Positions 18,004-26,010 of a stretch of DNA of 61,200 nucleotides are shown here, one piece after another. Origin of the DNA: Gallionella sp. (GTDB taxonomy: Bacteria > Pseudomonadota > Gammaproteobacteria > Burkholderiales > Gallionellaceae); contig JADGRL010000014.1 in the NCBI GenBank assembly GCA_017880865.1, forward strand, positions 1 through 61,200. Reading direction: 5' to 3'. Under the pieces are notes generated by a model, which did not search any database, was not told the DNA's origin, and saw only the letters and a program-made list of their open reading frames with translations. The first letter of the stretch is position 1. Every line of letters begins with the position of its first letter. Both the position numbers and the translations under genes were made by a program.

Positions 18004-18537
18004 TTACCTGGGTATTTTTATATCGCGCTCTCTGAAACTGCCGCTCTCAGCCTGAGTGTGACATGCGCCACAATTGGCCGGACTTTTCACCTGCGGGTTT
18101 TTCCAGACCGCCGGAGAAATTTCGTGAGCATCGTGCTTGCTCTTGAACCAGGCGCTTTCGGTGATCCGCAATGGCGCCGTCGGGGCACTCCAGCGATTAG
18201 AAGCATTGCTCACCAAAAAGGTTGTGATCTCATTGTTCTCCTGATCGGTCAACGAGGCATCGGAACCGAAATGCTTATCCAGCCCGGTCATGATTTTGCG
18301 CCACGACTCGGCGGGCAACAGCCCCGGCGCATAGGCGATATGGCAGGTAGAGCATTCCTGCTGAAACAGGACGTTGGTTTGCGCGGGCTGAACTGGTTTG
18401 CCGCGGTTTTCGCCACCGTCTTTACCGCCATGCCTTTCATCGCGACCATCATCGGCGTGCGCGACAGACATCGACACGCCCAACGCCAGCAAGGCCACGA
18501 CCAGTCCACGGGAATAATTTCTATAATGAATCGACAT
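18004..18537 (-). CDS. Diheme cytochrome c (DHC family)
   Basis: The 177-residue precursor has a signal peptide (cleavage near VAHA-DD) and two heme c attachment motifs, CSTCH at 62-66 and CGACH at 156-160, as in the DHC family of small periplasmic diheme cytochromes. The ribosome site AAGGAG is well placed. The DHC partner, usually a cytochrome b561 or SHP, is absent nearby. Co-orientation with a two-component pair suggests that this electron carrier is a target or input of the regulator. The electron donor and acceptor are not evident. Confidence 0.82.
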   Translation of the reverse strand: MSIHYRNYSRGLVVALLALGVSMSVAHADDGRDERHGGKDGGENRGKPVQPAQTNVLFQQECSTCHIAYAPGLLPAESWRKIMTGLDKHFGSDASLTDQENNEITTFLVSNASNRWSAPTAPLRITESAWFKSKHDAHEISPAVWKNPQVKSPANCGACHTQAESGSFRERDIKIPR

Positions 18538-19083
18538 ATCCGTCTCCTTAAATTATTTTCTAACGGTGAGCAGGATAGAAGAGCAAGCTTAAGGATTACT
18601 TAAAGACGAAAATATTTTTTGTATGGGTGGCCATGCAACCACGATTGCAATAGACGGGGAAAGACGCGAACGAACGTAAAATGCGCTAATCGCTAGGCTT
18701 GACGGGGGTTTGGTGTACGGGAATAGACGAGGTAAAACAGGATACTGGGCTTGTCTCATTCACATTGATCGCGCTAAGCCGCGCTGCCGCTTGATTCGCA
18801 CAATTCGATTTTGAAATATGCCCCCGATTATGCCCCCAGACGTACCGAGCTAGGTGCTTGGTCTGGGTGCTGGATCGTCCGGTTTAATGCAACGAAAATC
18901 AAGCTCGGCGGATGCACCTCTGACGAATGGTATGTTACCCAATAAAGTCGTGTTTATGGGTTGCAGTTGCATTCCCCCTCGACAGATATGAACAGCCGCC
19001 CGTAAGCCACTATTCATGTTGGTGTGGCTTGTTCGCTTTTGGTTTTTACCAACAAAGAGTGGGGTTACGGGGTAGCAGTAACA
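18538..19083. other. Gene-free region holding one island-flanking repeat
   Basis: No gene is supported in these 546 bases. They contain one copy of the 89-bp direct repeat whose partner abuts tRNA-Thr. A pair of ATGCCCCC motifs at 18828-18846 resembles sequence often seen beside integrase genes, but no integrase frame is present. The rest looks like scrambled non-coding DNA between the cytochrome gene and the AT-rich adhesin-like gene. Confidence 0.5.
18653..18741. repeat. 89-bp direct repeat, distal copy
   Basis: This block aligns without gaps to 20467-20555; by hand I count 72 of 89 positions identical, 59 of 69 in the first part. The partner copy ends five bases from the tRNA-Thr 3' end. 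Just beyond this copy the bases GCTTGTC recur, also found inside the tRNA-Thr 3' arm. The pair brackets the AT-rich insert at 18.74-20.47 kb. Confidence 0.75.
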
Positions 19084-20016
19084 TTACATCGGGGCAGGAT
19101 CGGATTTCTTGGCCTTTATGTAATCAAAATATTTTTTAGCATAAGCATAAATATCTCCACCTTCGATGGGAAAGTATAAGTCTGACTTTTTATTTTGTGG
19201 GAAATCAGGGCTGCATATTATCTTGATCATTTCGCTAGCCATTGAATTGGGCTGAATGTCCAATATGGGACCATTCTTCGTTGATGTTAAAACAAGCTGT
19301 TGGTTCTTGTTGTAAGTTGAAGACAGCAATACCTGATTTGTTTTTTTGCTACAAACAAATTCTTCCTTTTGTGCTGTGGAGTAGCTTCCATCTGTATCAG
19401 GGGATTTTTCTTCATTTACATACTTCAACCAAATGGTAATGGAGTCGCCGTTTTTGACTACTGTCTCCGGATCAAAGAAATATAAAATGGAGCCATTACC
19501 TACTGCGTTAAATATGAACCAATTGGCTACGAATGGTGTGGGATTATTTTTTATTACTTTTACATAATCAAAATAATTAGTTGCGGCTGTGTATATGTCG
19601 TTGTTAATGACGGGAGTAGCGCCCTTGGGGAAATCGACTTTACAAACTTCTTTTAAGATAGCCTCTCCAATTGAGTCGGGAATAATGTCATTCTCCACCT
19701 TACTTGGATTTGAATAAGTGCGCAGAAACTCATGCGATTTACTATATGTGGATGAAGTTAAGGCCTGAGAAGTTCTTTTTTTGCAGAAGTAAACTACCTT
19801 TTGTGCTGTAGAGTAGCTTCCATCGGCATTAGGGGTGCTTTCATTATTTACAAACTTCAGCCAAATGGTAACAGTTTCGCCCTTCTTGACGATTGTGTCT
19901 GCATCAAAGTAGCTGACCATTGTGTCAGTAAAAGCGCCATTTAAATAATTTCAACTAGATGCAAAAGTTGGTGCAGAGCAAACTGCCAAAGAAGTAAGCA
20001 ACATTATTCTCAGCAT
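19084..20016 (-). pseudogene. Two-domain surface-adhesin E-like protein, broken by an in-frame TGA
   Basis: The uninterrupted part (19084-19920) encodes 278 residues with two tandem copies of a module like the surface-adhesin protein E family: DADTIVKKGETVTIWLKFVN and DPETVVKNGDSITIWLKYVN, each followed by DGSYSTAQK, a Cys and a YS/YNK segment. Upstream in the same frame lie a signal peptide MLRIMLLTSLAVCSAPTFA and an AAGGGG ribosome site, giving a start at 20016. Codon 22 is TGA (19951-19953). The second module has Trp at the equivalent place (VANWFIFN), so TGG-to-TGA nonsense mutation is the simplest reading. Base composition is much more AT-rich than the neighbours, which suggests transfer. 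A shorter cytosolic product from 19920 is possible but would lack export. Confidence 0.72.
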
Positions 20017-20076
20017 GATCTTTTCCCCTTGTTTTAGCTATTAACTTAACTTCCGATCACCGTATCTTAAATATTG

Positions 20077-20493
20077 TTATAGCACTATCCCCATTCTTGC
20101 CATCACCATTATCAGCGCAGCGTCCTTTTGCCTTTCACAATCGTTTATCTTTTCCTGCAATCGCTCAAACGTTTTATAGCGCATACGCTTGGGTTTCAGC
20201 CAACCATCTATCAGCTTGGTCTCTAGTTTACGCTGTTTGATCCATGCTCGATCCATTGCATCACCCCTTTGTGATGCGTAGGACACGCGCCCACACTTGG
20301 CACAGCGTAACGCCCCGCCCATGATATACAGCACAGCCGCCCGTCTTTGGCAGCAAGGGCAGCTATACCACCAGCGCACCCCGCCATAATTGCAGGGCGT
20401 GGAAGTCAGCCAAACAAACCTATCCACGGCTTGCCATTCTGGGATCGTATGAATTTTTCCAGCGATGACAGGGAAAGACGCGAAAAGACGCAA
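20077..20493 (-). CDS. Small zinc-ribbon protein of unknown function
   Basis: The 138-residue product, read from a TTG, contains paired cysteines typical of a zinc ribbon: CPCCQRRAAVLY and CAKCGRVSYASQ, preceded by the aromatic stretch GGVRWWYSC. I recognise this as a short protein type common near mobile elements and integrases, with no known role. Its first codons overlap the proximal copy of the 89-bp repeat; the distal copy carries a related reading (RSFASFPV against RLFASFPV), so the repeat may include a gene 5' end. The C-terminal half is helical and basic. It may be intact or a shortened family member. Confidence 0.55.
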   Translation of the reverse strand: MRLFASFPVIAGKIHTIPEWQAVDRFVWLTSTPCNYGGVRWWYSCPCCQRRAAVLYIMGGALRCAKCGRVSYASQRGDAMDRAWIKQRKLETKLIDGWLKPKRMRYKTFERLQEKINDCERQKDAALIMVMARMGIVL

Positions 20494-20555
20494 AATGCGC
20501 TAATTGCTAGGCTAGGCGTGGGTTTGATGTACGGGGTTGGATGGGGAAATACAGG
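20467..20555. repeat. 89-bp direct repeat, tRNA-proximal copy
   Basis: Partner of 18653-18741. It covers the 5' end of the zinc-ribbon gene and stops five bases before the CCA end of tRNA-Thr. The position at a tRNA 3' end is where integrative elements commonly insert, so the two copies could be decayed attachment-site flanks. Confidence 0.75.
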
Positions 20556-20559
20556 GCAA

Positions 20560-20635
20560 TGGTGCCGCTTGTCGGAATCGAACTGACGACCTACCGCTTA
20601 CAAGGCGGTTGCTCTACCAACTGAGCTAAAGCGGC
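20560..20635 (-). tRNA. tRNA-Thr (UGU)
   Basis: This 76-nt cloverleaf has acceptor stem GCCGCTT/AAGCGGC, D arm with AGCTCAGTTGGTAGAGC, anticodon loop CTTGTAA (anticodon UGU), T arm with GTTCGATTC, and an encoded CCA. It is the second gene of a two-tRNA operon. Its 3' end borders the repeat-flanked island. Confidence 0.96.
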
Positions 20636-20671
20636 ATTAAAACGAATGCTACAACTGACTCATTTGCATGC

Positions 20672-20747
20672 TGGTGGGTCGAGCGAGATTCGAACTCGCG
20701 ACCAACGGATTAAAAGTCCGCTGCTCTACCGGCTGAGCTATCGACCC
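20672..20747 (-). tRNA. tRNA-Lys (UUU)
   Basis: This 76-nt cloverleaf has acceptor stem GGGTCGA/TCGACCC, anticodon loop CTTTTAA (anticodon UUU), T arm with GTTCGAATC, and an encoded CCA. It lies 36 bases upstream of tRNA-Thr on the same strand and directly downstream of a consensus promoter. Confidence 0.97.
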
Positions 20748-20765
20748 CTATGCAAAGGAGCGCGA

Positions 20766-20793
20766 ATTATACGTATTTAGCACACGCTGTCAA
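20766..20793 (-). promoter_or_regulatory. Sigma-70 promoter of the tRNA-Lys/tRNA-Thr operon
   Basis: On the minus strand TTGACA (20788-20793) and TATAAT (20766-20771) are both perfect consensus, separated by 16 bases, followed by a GC-rich discriminator TCGCGC typical of stringently controlled stable-RNA promoters. Transcription would begin about 10 bases before the tRNA-Lys 5' end. Confidence 0.88.
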
Positions 20794-20840
20794 CGCAAAA
20801 TACCGAACATCGGGCTAGTATTAATAAATCTCACGTACAC

Positions 20841-21524
20841 TTACTTCGATTGGGCTCGGTACAAGGTCGAATCATCTACACCGGCAGCTAAAAATCCGGC
20901 GCTCCGCAAACGGCACGAGTCGCATACACCACAGGCGCGCCCTGATTCATCGGCCTGATAACAGGAAACCGTCTGCGCAAAATCCACGCCCAGCGCTCGA
21001 CCTTGCAGGATGATTTCCGCTTTGGACAAATGCAGCAACGGCGCATGCACGGTAAGCGGATGTCCTTCCACGGCGGCCTTGGTTGCGAGATTCGCCATGC
21101 GCTCGAACGCCTCGATGTAGGCGGGCCGGCAATCGGGATAGCCGGAATAATCGACCGCATTCACGCCGATGAATATGTCCTGCGCGTGCAGCACCTCGGC
21201 CCAGGCCAGGGCCAGCGACAGCATGATGGTGTTGCGGGCGGGCACATAAGTCAGCGGGATGCCCTCGGTGGGCTGTTGCGACACCGCGATGTTGTTATCC
21301 GTGAGCGCCGAGCCGCCAAAACCGGTGAGATCGATGTTCACCACCCGATGTTCATGCGCGCCCAGTGTTTGTGCCACACGCTGTGCTGCGGCCAGTTCGG
21401 CGTGGTGGCGTTGCCCATAGTCCACGCTTAACGCGTAACAGGTAAAGCCCCGTGCGCGCGCCATCGCCAGCACAGTTGCAGAATCCATCCCGCCCGATAA
21501 AAGCACCACTGCGTTTTTCATCAT
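20841..21524 (-). CDS. queC: 7-cyano-7-deazaguanine synthase
   Basis: The product of about 227 residues has the PP-loop ATP pyrophosphatase signature [12 protein letters not shown] near the N-terminus and a C-terminal zinc site made of the cysteines in [18 protein letters not shown]. It converts 7-carboxy-7-deazaguanine to preQ0 in queuosine synthesis. The ATG at 21524 overlaps the queE stop as TGATG, with a second ATG directly after; a longer frame from 21548 is unnecessary. It ends the long tol-que run, about 50 bases upstream of the tRNA operon promoter. Confidence 0.96.
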   Translation of the reverse strand: MMKNAVVLLSGGMDSATVLAMARARGFTCYALSVDYGQRHHAELAAAQRVAQTLGAHEHRVVNIDLTGFGGSALTDNNIAVSQQPTEGIPLTYVPARNTIMLSLALAWAEVLHAQDIFIGVNAVDYSGYPDCRPAYIEAFERMANLATKAAVEGHPLTVHAPLLHLSKAEIILQGRALGVDFAQTVSCYQADESGRACGVCDSCRLRSAGFLAAGVDDSTLYRAQSK

Positions 21525-22183
21525 CAGTGTCCCTGAGCGTTGTTCCATAACAGCTTATGCAGCTGAACTTGCAGACGCACCGGCAAGTGATCGCGCAGTA
21601 TCCAGTCGGCCAACTGGGTGGAATTCAGCGTGCCGTGTGCGGGCGAAAACAGCACCGCGCATTTCTCGGTGAGATGATGTTGCAGCAGGATTTTCTTTGT
21701 CCATTCGTAATCGTTTTCGTCGCACAACACGAATTTTATTTCGTCATGCTGCGTCAATAGCGCCAGATTCTCCCAACGATTCTTGACCTCCTCGCCGGAC
21801 GCCGGAGTTTTGATGTCCACCACGCGCATCACACGCGCATCCACCTCACCGATATCCAACGCCCCGCCGGTTTCCAGCGACACGGCGTAGCCCGCATCAC
21901 ACAAGGCGCGCAACAATGGCAGACAATTCTTTTGCGCCAAGGGTTCGCCGCCAGTGACCGTTACATAGTGTGGGGCGTATTCGGCAACCCGCTTGAGGAT
22001 TCCTGCCACGCTCATGTTTTTACCGCCGGTAAAAGCATAAGTCGTGTCGCAATAAGTGCAACGCAACGGACAACCAGTCAGGCGAATGAATACCGTGGGC
22101 AGGCCAACGCGACTGGTTTCGCCTTGCAGGGAATAGAAAATTTCGTTGATGCGCACTTGCGCGTCTGGATTAGCTAGCGGCAT
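21524..22183 (-). CDS. queE: 7-carboxy-7-deazaguanine synthase (radical SAM)
   Basis: The 219-residue protein has the radical-SAM cysteine cluster CPLRCTYCD near residue 40, substrate-loop sequence [19 protein letters not shown] before it, and the [10 protein letters not shown] glycine-rich SAM site. It makes the 7-deazaguanine ring from carboxytetrahydropterin. It is placed between cpoB (six-base gap) and queC (overlap), so queuosine genes ride on the Tol-Pal transcript, an order frequent in betaproteobacteria. No riboswitch-like leader fits into the short spacing. Confidence 0.95.
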   Translation of the reverse strand: MPLANPDAQVRINEIFYSLQGETSRVGLPTVFIRLTGCPLRCTYCDTTYAFTGGKNMSVAGILKRVAEYAPHYVTVTGGEPLAQKNCLPLLRALCDAGYAVSLETGGALDIGEVDARVMRVVDIKTPASGEEVKNRWENLALLTQHDEIKFVLCDENDYEWTKKILLQHHLTEKCAVLFSPAHGTLNSTQLADWILRDHLPVRLQVQLHKLLWNNAQGH

Positions 22184-22188
22184 GTGGA

Positions 22189-22956
22189 CTAGCGGGCAGC
22201 AGCGAGCAGTTTCTTGGCTTTGGCGGCGGCTTCGCTGGTGGGATATTTGGCGATGAGTTGTTTGAGCGTTTTGTGCGCCGCAACGGATCGCTTCAACCCC
22301 AACTGGCAGCCTGCGATTCCTAACAACGCATCGGCTGCTTTAGGGGTGTCGGGAAATTCCTTGAGCAAGCCTTGATAGGTATTCAGCGCGCCCTTGTAAT
22401 CCTTCAGCGCTAATTGAGCGCTTCCCAGCCAATAATTTGCATTGGGAACTTGCACCGAATCAGGATACTTTTTGAGGAACTCCTGAAATGCCTTGACCGC
22501 ATTCGCATGATTGCCGGCCTTGAGCAAACCATAGGCCGCCTCGAAGGCGCGGTTTTCGGGAGCCGGATCGGATGGGTCGGCTGAAACAGGTGCTACCGGT
22601 GCTTTGGCGGCAGCGGCAGCAGCATCTTTAGCGGCAGCTTCGGCTGATTCGAAATGACGCAAGCGCGTATCCAAATCCACATAAAAATCTTTTTGACGCT
22701 TTTCGGCATCTTGCAAGCCGTGCGTTGTTTCTTCATTCTGTCCGCGCAGTTTGCGGATTTCTGTATTCTGAGCTTCGATCTGACCTTGCAGATCCAGCAT
22801 GGATCTAGTTTGCTGAGTAACAGCATCTTCCAGCTTCAGCACGCGCGACTCGAGTTGTTTGATTTGTTTGCGTGCATCGTCGTCCTCCAACAATCCCGCT
22901 TGCGCGGGAATGATGAAACACAGACTCAACAACAAGAGTGCGCGAAGCTTGGGCAT
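22189..22956 (-). CDS. cpoB: Cell division coordinator CpoB (YbgF)
   Basis: The 255-residue periplasmic protein has a signal peptide, an N-terminal coiled coil (about 30-100, with the heptad-rich LESRVLKLEDAV), an Ala-rich linker, and C-terminal TPR repeats (about 130-255: FEAAYGLLKAGNHANAVKAF and following). CpoB trimerises and links Tol-Pal with peptidoglycan synthesis during constriction. It sits 10 bases downstream of pal, the usual place at the end of the tol-pal cluster. Confidence 0.94.
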   Translation of the reverse strand: MPKLRALLLLSLCFIIPAQAGLLEDDDARKQIKQLESRVLKLEDAVTQQTRSMLDLQGQIEAQNTEIRKLRGQNEETTHGLQDAEKRQKDFYVDLDTRLRHFESAEAAAKDAAAAAAKAPVAPVSADPSDPAPENRAFEAAYGLLKAGNHANAVKAFQEFLKKYPDSVQVPNANYWLGSAQLALKDYKGALNTYQGLLKEFPDTPKAADALLGIAGCQLGLKRSVAAHKTLKQLIAKYPTSEAAAKAKKLLAAAR

Positions 22957-22966
22957 GACTGCTATT

Positions 22967-23473
22967 TTAGTACTTTATATCGGTCCGGCGATTTTGCGAC
23001 CATGAAGTTTCGTCATGGCCAGATGCTTTGGGCTTTTCTTCGCCATAGCTTGCGGTTTCGATCTGACTGGCTTTTGCGCCGCCCAACACCAGCATCTTCT
23101 TCACGCCATCTGCACGACGCTGGCCGAGAGCCAGGTTGTACTCGTTGCTACCACGCTCATCTGCATTGCCTTCCAAGCGAACCTTGCGATCTGCGTGCTC
23201 GCTCAAATATTTTGCATGCGCTGCCACGGCTGGCTTATCTGTATCCTGCACGGCCGAGACATCGAATGGGTAATAGAAACTGCGCTTGGCCAGAATATTT
23301 GACTGGTCATTCAAAGGATCAACCTCTACCACGGCTGCGGGTGCGGGCGCTGCTTCCGGTGCCGCCACGACAGGGGCAGGGGTAGGCGCGGGCGCTTCAA
23401 CTTCCTTTGGTTTCTCGCTGGCACAGGCCGCGAGCAAATTCAACAACACTATACTGATAATGAGTTTCTTCAT
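22967..23473 (-). CDS. pal: Peptidoglycan-associated lipoprotein
   Basis: The 168-residue product has a lipoprotein signal ending LLAAC-AS, an Ala/Pro-rich tether, and an OmpA-type peptidoglycan-binding domain with LEGNADERGSNEYNLALGQRRA, containing the diaminopimelate-binding Asp and Arg. It is the outer-membrane anchor of the Tol-Pal complex. It lies 24 bases downstream of tolB. Confidence 0.97.
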   Translation of the reverse strand: MKKLIISIVLLNLLAACASEKPKEVEAPAPTPAPVVAAPEAAPAPAAVVEVDPLNDQSNILAKRSFYYPFDVSAVQDTDKPAVAAHAKYLSEHADRKVRLEGNADERGSNEYNLALGQRRADGVKKMLVLGGAKASQIETASYGEEKPKASGHDETSWSQNRRTDIKY

Positions 23474-23497
23474 TGCATTTCTCCTTAGCTAAATTTG

Positions 23498-24847
23498 TTA
23501 TAGATGTGGTCCCCACACAGGTTCGCGTGCATCTCCGCTTTGCGTGAACATATGCTGCTGCACACGGCCATCGCTGGACACGGTCGCCAATATACCACGA
23601 CCGCGCGCCTCGCTGGCAAACAGGATGAGTTTACCGTTCGGTGCAAAACTGGGTTTTTTCTCCCACCCGCCTGTGGTAAGAAACTCCACCTGCCCGCTCT
23701 GAAAATCCTGCGCGGCGATCTGGAACTTGCCGTTGCTGAAATGCGTGTAGACAAAACCTTTACCGTCGGGACTAAAACGTGGCGAATAACTGTCACCATC
23801 ACCGAACGTGATGCGCTGCTCCGCGCCCCCCTCCACCGCCATACTATAAATTTGCGCACTGCCGCCGCGATCCGATGTGAACAGCAGCGTTTGCCCATCC
23901 GGCGAGAAGCTCGGCTCAGTATCGATCGCACCGCTGAAGGTGATGCGCCGAATCCCGCTGCCGTCCGGTCGTATCAGATAAATTTGTGAGCTGCCGTCAC
24001 GCGTCAACACGATCGCCATGTGCTTGCCGTCCGGCGACCAGGCCGGCGCGCTATTGCTGCCGCTAAAATCGGCCAGCACCAGGCGCTGGTTGGTGAAGAG
24101 CGATTGCACATAGACGACCGCATGTCCGGTTTCGAAGCTCACATAGACGAGATGGCTGCCGTCCGGCGACCACGCCGGCGACATGATGGGCTCGTTTTGC
24201 GCGAGCACGATCTGTTCGTTGTAGCCGTCGCTATCCGCGACCACCAGACTGAACTTCTGCCCCTGCCGGTTCACATATGCGATGCGCGTGCCGAACACGC
24301 CCTTATCGCCGGTTAATTTTTCGTAAATCAAATCCGCGATGCGATGTCCGACAGCGCGCACCTGATCCTCTTTCGCCGAGACTGACTGACCGACCAGCTC
24401 GGCCTGCTTGACCACATCGAGCAGATGAAAGTGTGCTTCGATGCGTCCATTTGGCACAACCGTGACCGTGCCGATCGCCAATGCGTCCGCGCCGCGCAGC
24501 TGCCAATCCGGATACTTGACCTCGGCCGATTCGTGCGGCGACTTTCCTGTCGGATCAACCAGCCGGAACAATCCGCTACGCTGCAAATCGCTCACCACCA
24601 CGGCGTTGACGGCTTGCGACAGCTTGTCATCTCCGCCGAACGGCACGATCGCCACCGGAATCTGGTGTTCACCCGCGCCGATGATTTCGATACTCAATAC
24701 CGCACCAGCTACCGACGCCTGTGCCAACAGCAACAATCCCACCATGATATGCAATAAGCCTGTCCTGATAACCAGAGACTTGCCCGCTTGCGGGCTTAGT
24801 CGAATGGCTAGTAGTTCTATCAGCTTAGTCGAAGGGCGCAACGCCAT
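23498..24847 (-). CDS. tolB: Tol-Pal system periplasmic protein TolB
   Basis: The 449-residue protein has an N-terminal alpha/beta domain and a six-bladed propeller whose blades show SPDGKHMAIVL, SPDGQTLLFTSDRGG and SPDGKGFVYT repeats. TolB binds Pal and TolA. The start is set by AGGAG five bases before the ATG at 24847; a GTG two codons earlier is worse. Oddly, about 27 residues (roughly 3-29) precede the expected signal peptide core RTGLLHIMVGLLLLAQ, and they are encoded by a repeat-like block at 24783-24836. Export must therefore work with a very long n-region, or start further in. Confidence 0.95.
   Translation of the reverse strand: MALRPSTKLIELLAIRLSPQAGKSLVIRTGLLHIMVGLLLLAQASVAGAVLSIEIIGAGEHQIPVAIVPFGGDDKLSQAVNAVVVSDLQRSGLFRLVDPTGKSPHESAEVKYPDWQLRGADALAIGTVTVVPNGRIEAHFHLLDVVKQAELVGQSVSAKEDQVRAVGHRIADLIYEKLTGDKGVFGTRIAYVNRQGQKFSLVVADSDGYNEQIVLAQNEPIMSPAWSPDGSHLVYVSFETGHAVVYVQSLFTNQRLVLADFSGSNSAPAWSPDGKHMAIVLTRDGSSQIYLIRPDGSGIRRITFSGAIDTEPSFSPDGQTLLFTSDRGGSAQIYSMAVEGGAEQRITFGDGDSYSPRFSPDGKGFVYTHFSNGKFQIAAQDFQSGQVEFLTTGGWEKKPSFAPNGKLILFASEARGRGILATVSSDGRVQQHMFTQSGDAREPVWGPHL
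24783..24836. repeat. Palindrome plus 11-bp direct repeats in the tolB 5' end
   Basis: The block has a perfect inverted repeat CCCGC-TT-GCGGG (24783-24794) and two identical copies of GCTTAGTCGAA (24794-24804 and 24823-24833), 29 bases apart. It encodes the unusual extra N-terminal residues of TolB in frame. The CTTAGTCGAAGGG style resembles dispersed repeats common in bacterial genomes. No other copy of the full block is in this window. Confidence 0.5.
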
Positions 24848-24858
24848 AAACACTCCTG

Positions 24859-25563
24859 TTATTCGGTCGGTTTAAAGACCAGATCAAATTCACGAAAACG
24901 ATTGAACAACGCCGCATCCGGTGGCAACGGCAACGGATCGGATTTTAAAATCGCGCGTTCCACCGCGTGGTCATACGCTGCGTTACCGCTGGATTTTTTC
25001 AACACGGCGTTCAGCACCGACCCGCCCGGCAACAGCGTTACCAAATATATACCATGCGCATCATTCGCCACGCCCGGGGGCATCACGACATTCCGGCGTA
25101 TCTTGGCCTGAATTTTTGCCTGGTACTCATCCACGACGCGACCGATCGCCGTGGCTTGTTCGTCTTGCTTGATCCGCTCGGCCTGCGCGCTTGCCGCCTG
25201 CTGATCGGCAATACGGGTGTCCGGCTCAGCCGGTTTGCGTGTGGCAGGCTTGGGCTTAGCTTTGGCTTTGACCGCTTCGACGACTTTCGGAACAGGTTTC
25301 TTTTTCTCCGGCATCACGATGTCAGGTTCTACTATTTTTTTCGGTGGCGGGGGCGCGGCTTCCTCGACCTTGGGATTGGCGGGAGGTGCTGCGACCTCAT
25401 CCGGCAAGCTAGCCCACAGCTCCACACTCATCGTCGCGGGTGCCGTGAACTGCCGGTTCCAACTAAATCCAAAATACAGCAGCGCGAAAAACACGCCGTG
25501 CACCACCAGCGCCAGAATGCCTGCGGGTAACTTATAGGGTTCGTAATAGACTGTCGCGCTCAT
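24859..25563 (-). CDS. tolA: Tol-Pal system protein TolA
   Basis: The 234-residue protein has one inner-membrane helix (about 15-35), a proline-rich then Lys/Ala-rich helical domain (about 60-160), and a TonB-like C-terminal domain (about 165-234: GIYLVTLLPGGSVLNAVLKKSSGN). It spans the periplasm to contact TolB and Pal. Domain II is short compared with the E. coli form (421 residues in total). The start overlaps the tolR stop by four bases. tolB follows within 12 bases. Confidence 0.93.
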   Translation of the reverse strand: MSATVYYEPYKLPAGILALVVHGVFFALLYFGFSWNRQFTAPATMSVELWASLPDEVAAPPANPKVEEAAPPPPKKIVEPDIVMPEKKKPVPKVVEAVKAKAKPKPATRKPAEPDTRIADQQAASAQAERIKQDEQATAIGRVVDEYQAKIQAKIRRNVVMPPGVANDAHGIYLVTLLPGGSVLNAVLKKSSGNAAYDHAVERAILKSDPLPLPPDAALFNRFREFDLVFKPTE

Positions 25564-25985
25564 TTCTTGGCTTGTGTCAACAGACCGACTTTCTGAATAT
25601 GTTGCCGTTGCAACACGTCCATCACATTGATAACTTCTTCATAGCGCACGTTCTTGTCAGCGGAAATCACCACCGCTTGCTCGGCCTGTTTTTCCTGCCT
25701 GGCTTTCAATATCGAAATCAACTCCTCGCGCGACGACACGCTGCTTTCGATGCCCCCTGCAGCGTGATCGCGCAGCGCCAGCGTGTGGTCTTTTTTGATG
25801 ATGACTTCCAGCGGCGCAAGCGGCGGAGCAAGCGACTTGCTCACGCTGGGCAAGTCGATCTGGCCGGGATTCATCAGCGGCGCGGTCACCATGAAAATCA
25901 CCAGCAGCACCAGCATCACGTCGATATACGGCACGACGTTGATCTCGTTCATCAGGCGATTAGTGGTACGGCGGTTCGATCTCAT
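25560..25985 (-). CDS. tolR: Tol-Pal system protein TolR
   Basis: The 141-residue protein has an N-terminal membrane helix containing the proton-pathway Asp (NEINVVPYIDVMLVLLVIFMV) and a periplasmic ExbD-like domain. With TolQ it forms the proton-driven motor energising TolA. I chose the ATG at 25985, giving the normal N-terminus MRSNRRTTNRLMNEIN; the frame extends 48 codons further upstream into tolQ but that part is not TolR-like. Confidence 0.94.
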   Translation of the reverse strand: MRSNRRTTNRLMNEINVVPYIDVMLVLLVIFMVTAPLMNPGQIDLPSVSKSLAPPLAPLEVIIKKDHTLALRDHAAGGIESSVSSREELISILKARQEKQAEQAVVISADKNVRYEEVINVMDVLQRQHIQKVGLLTQAKK

Positions 25986-26010
25986 AAGTAACCCATGCTC
26001 ATGATTAGCC

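Noticed and set aside
22184-22188. preQ1 riboswitch before the queuosine genes
   Set aside because: queE starts five bases after the cpoB stop, leaving no room for an aptamer.
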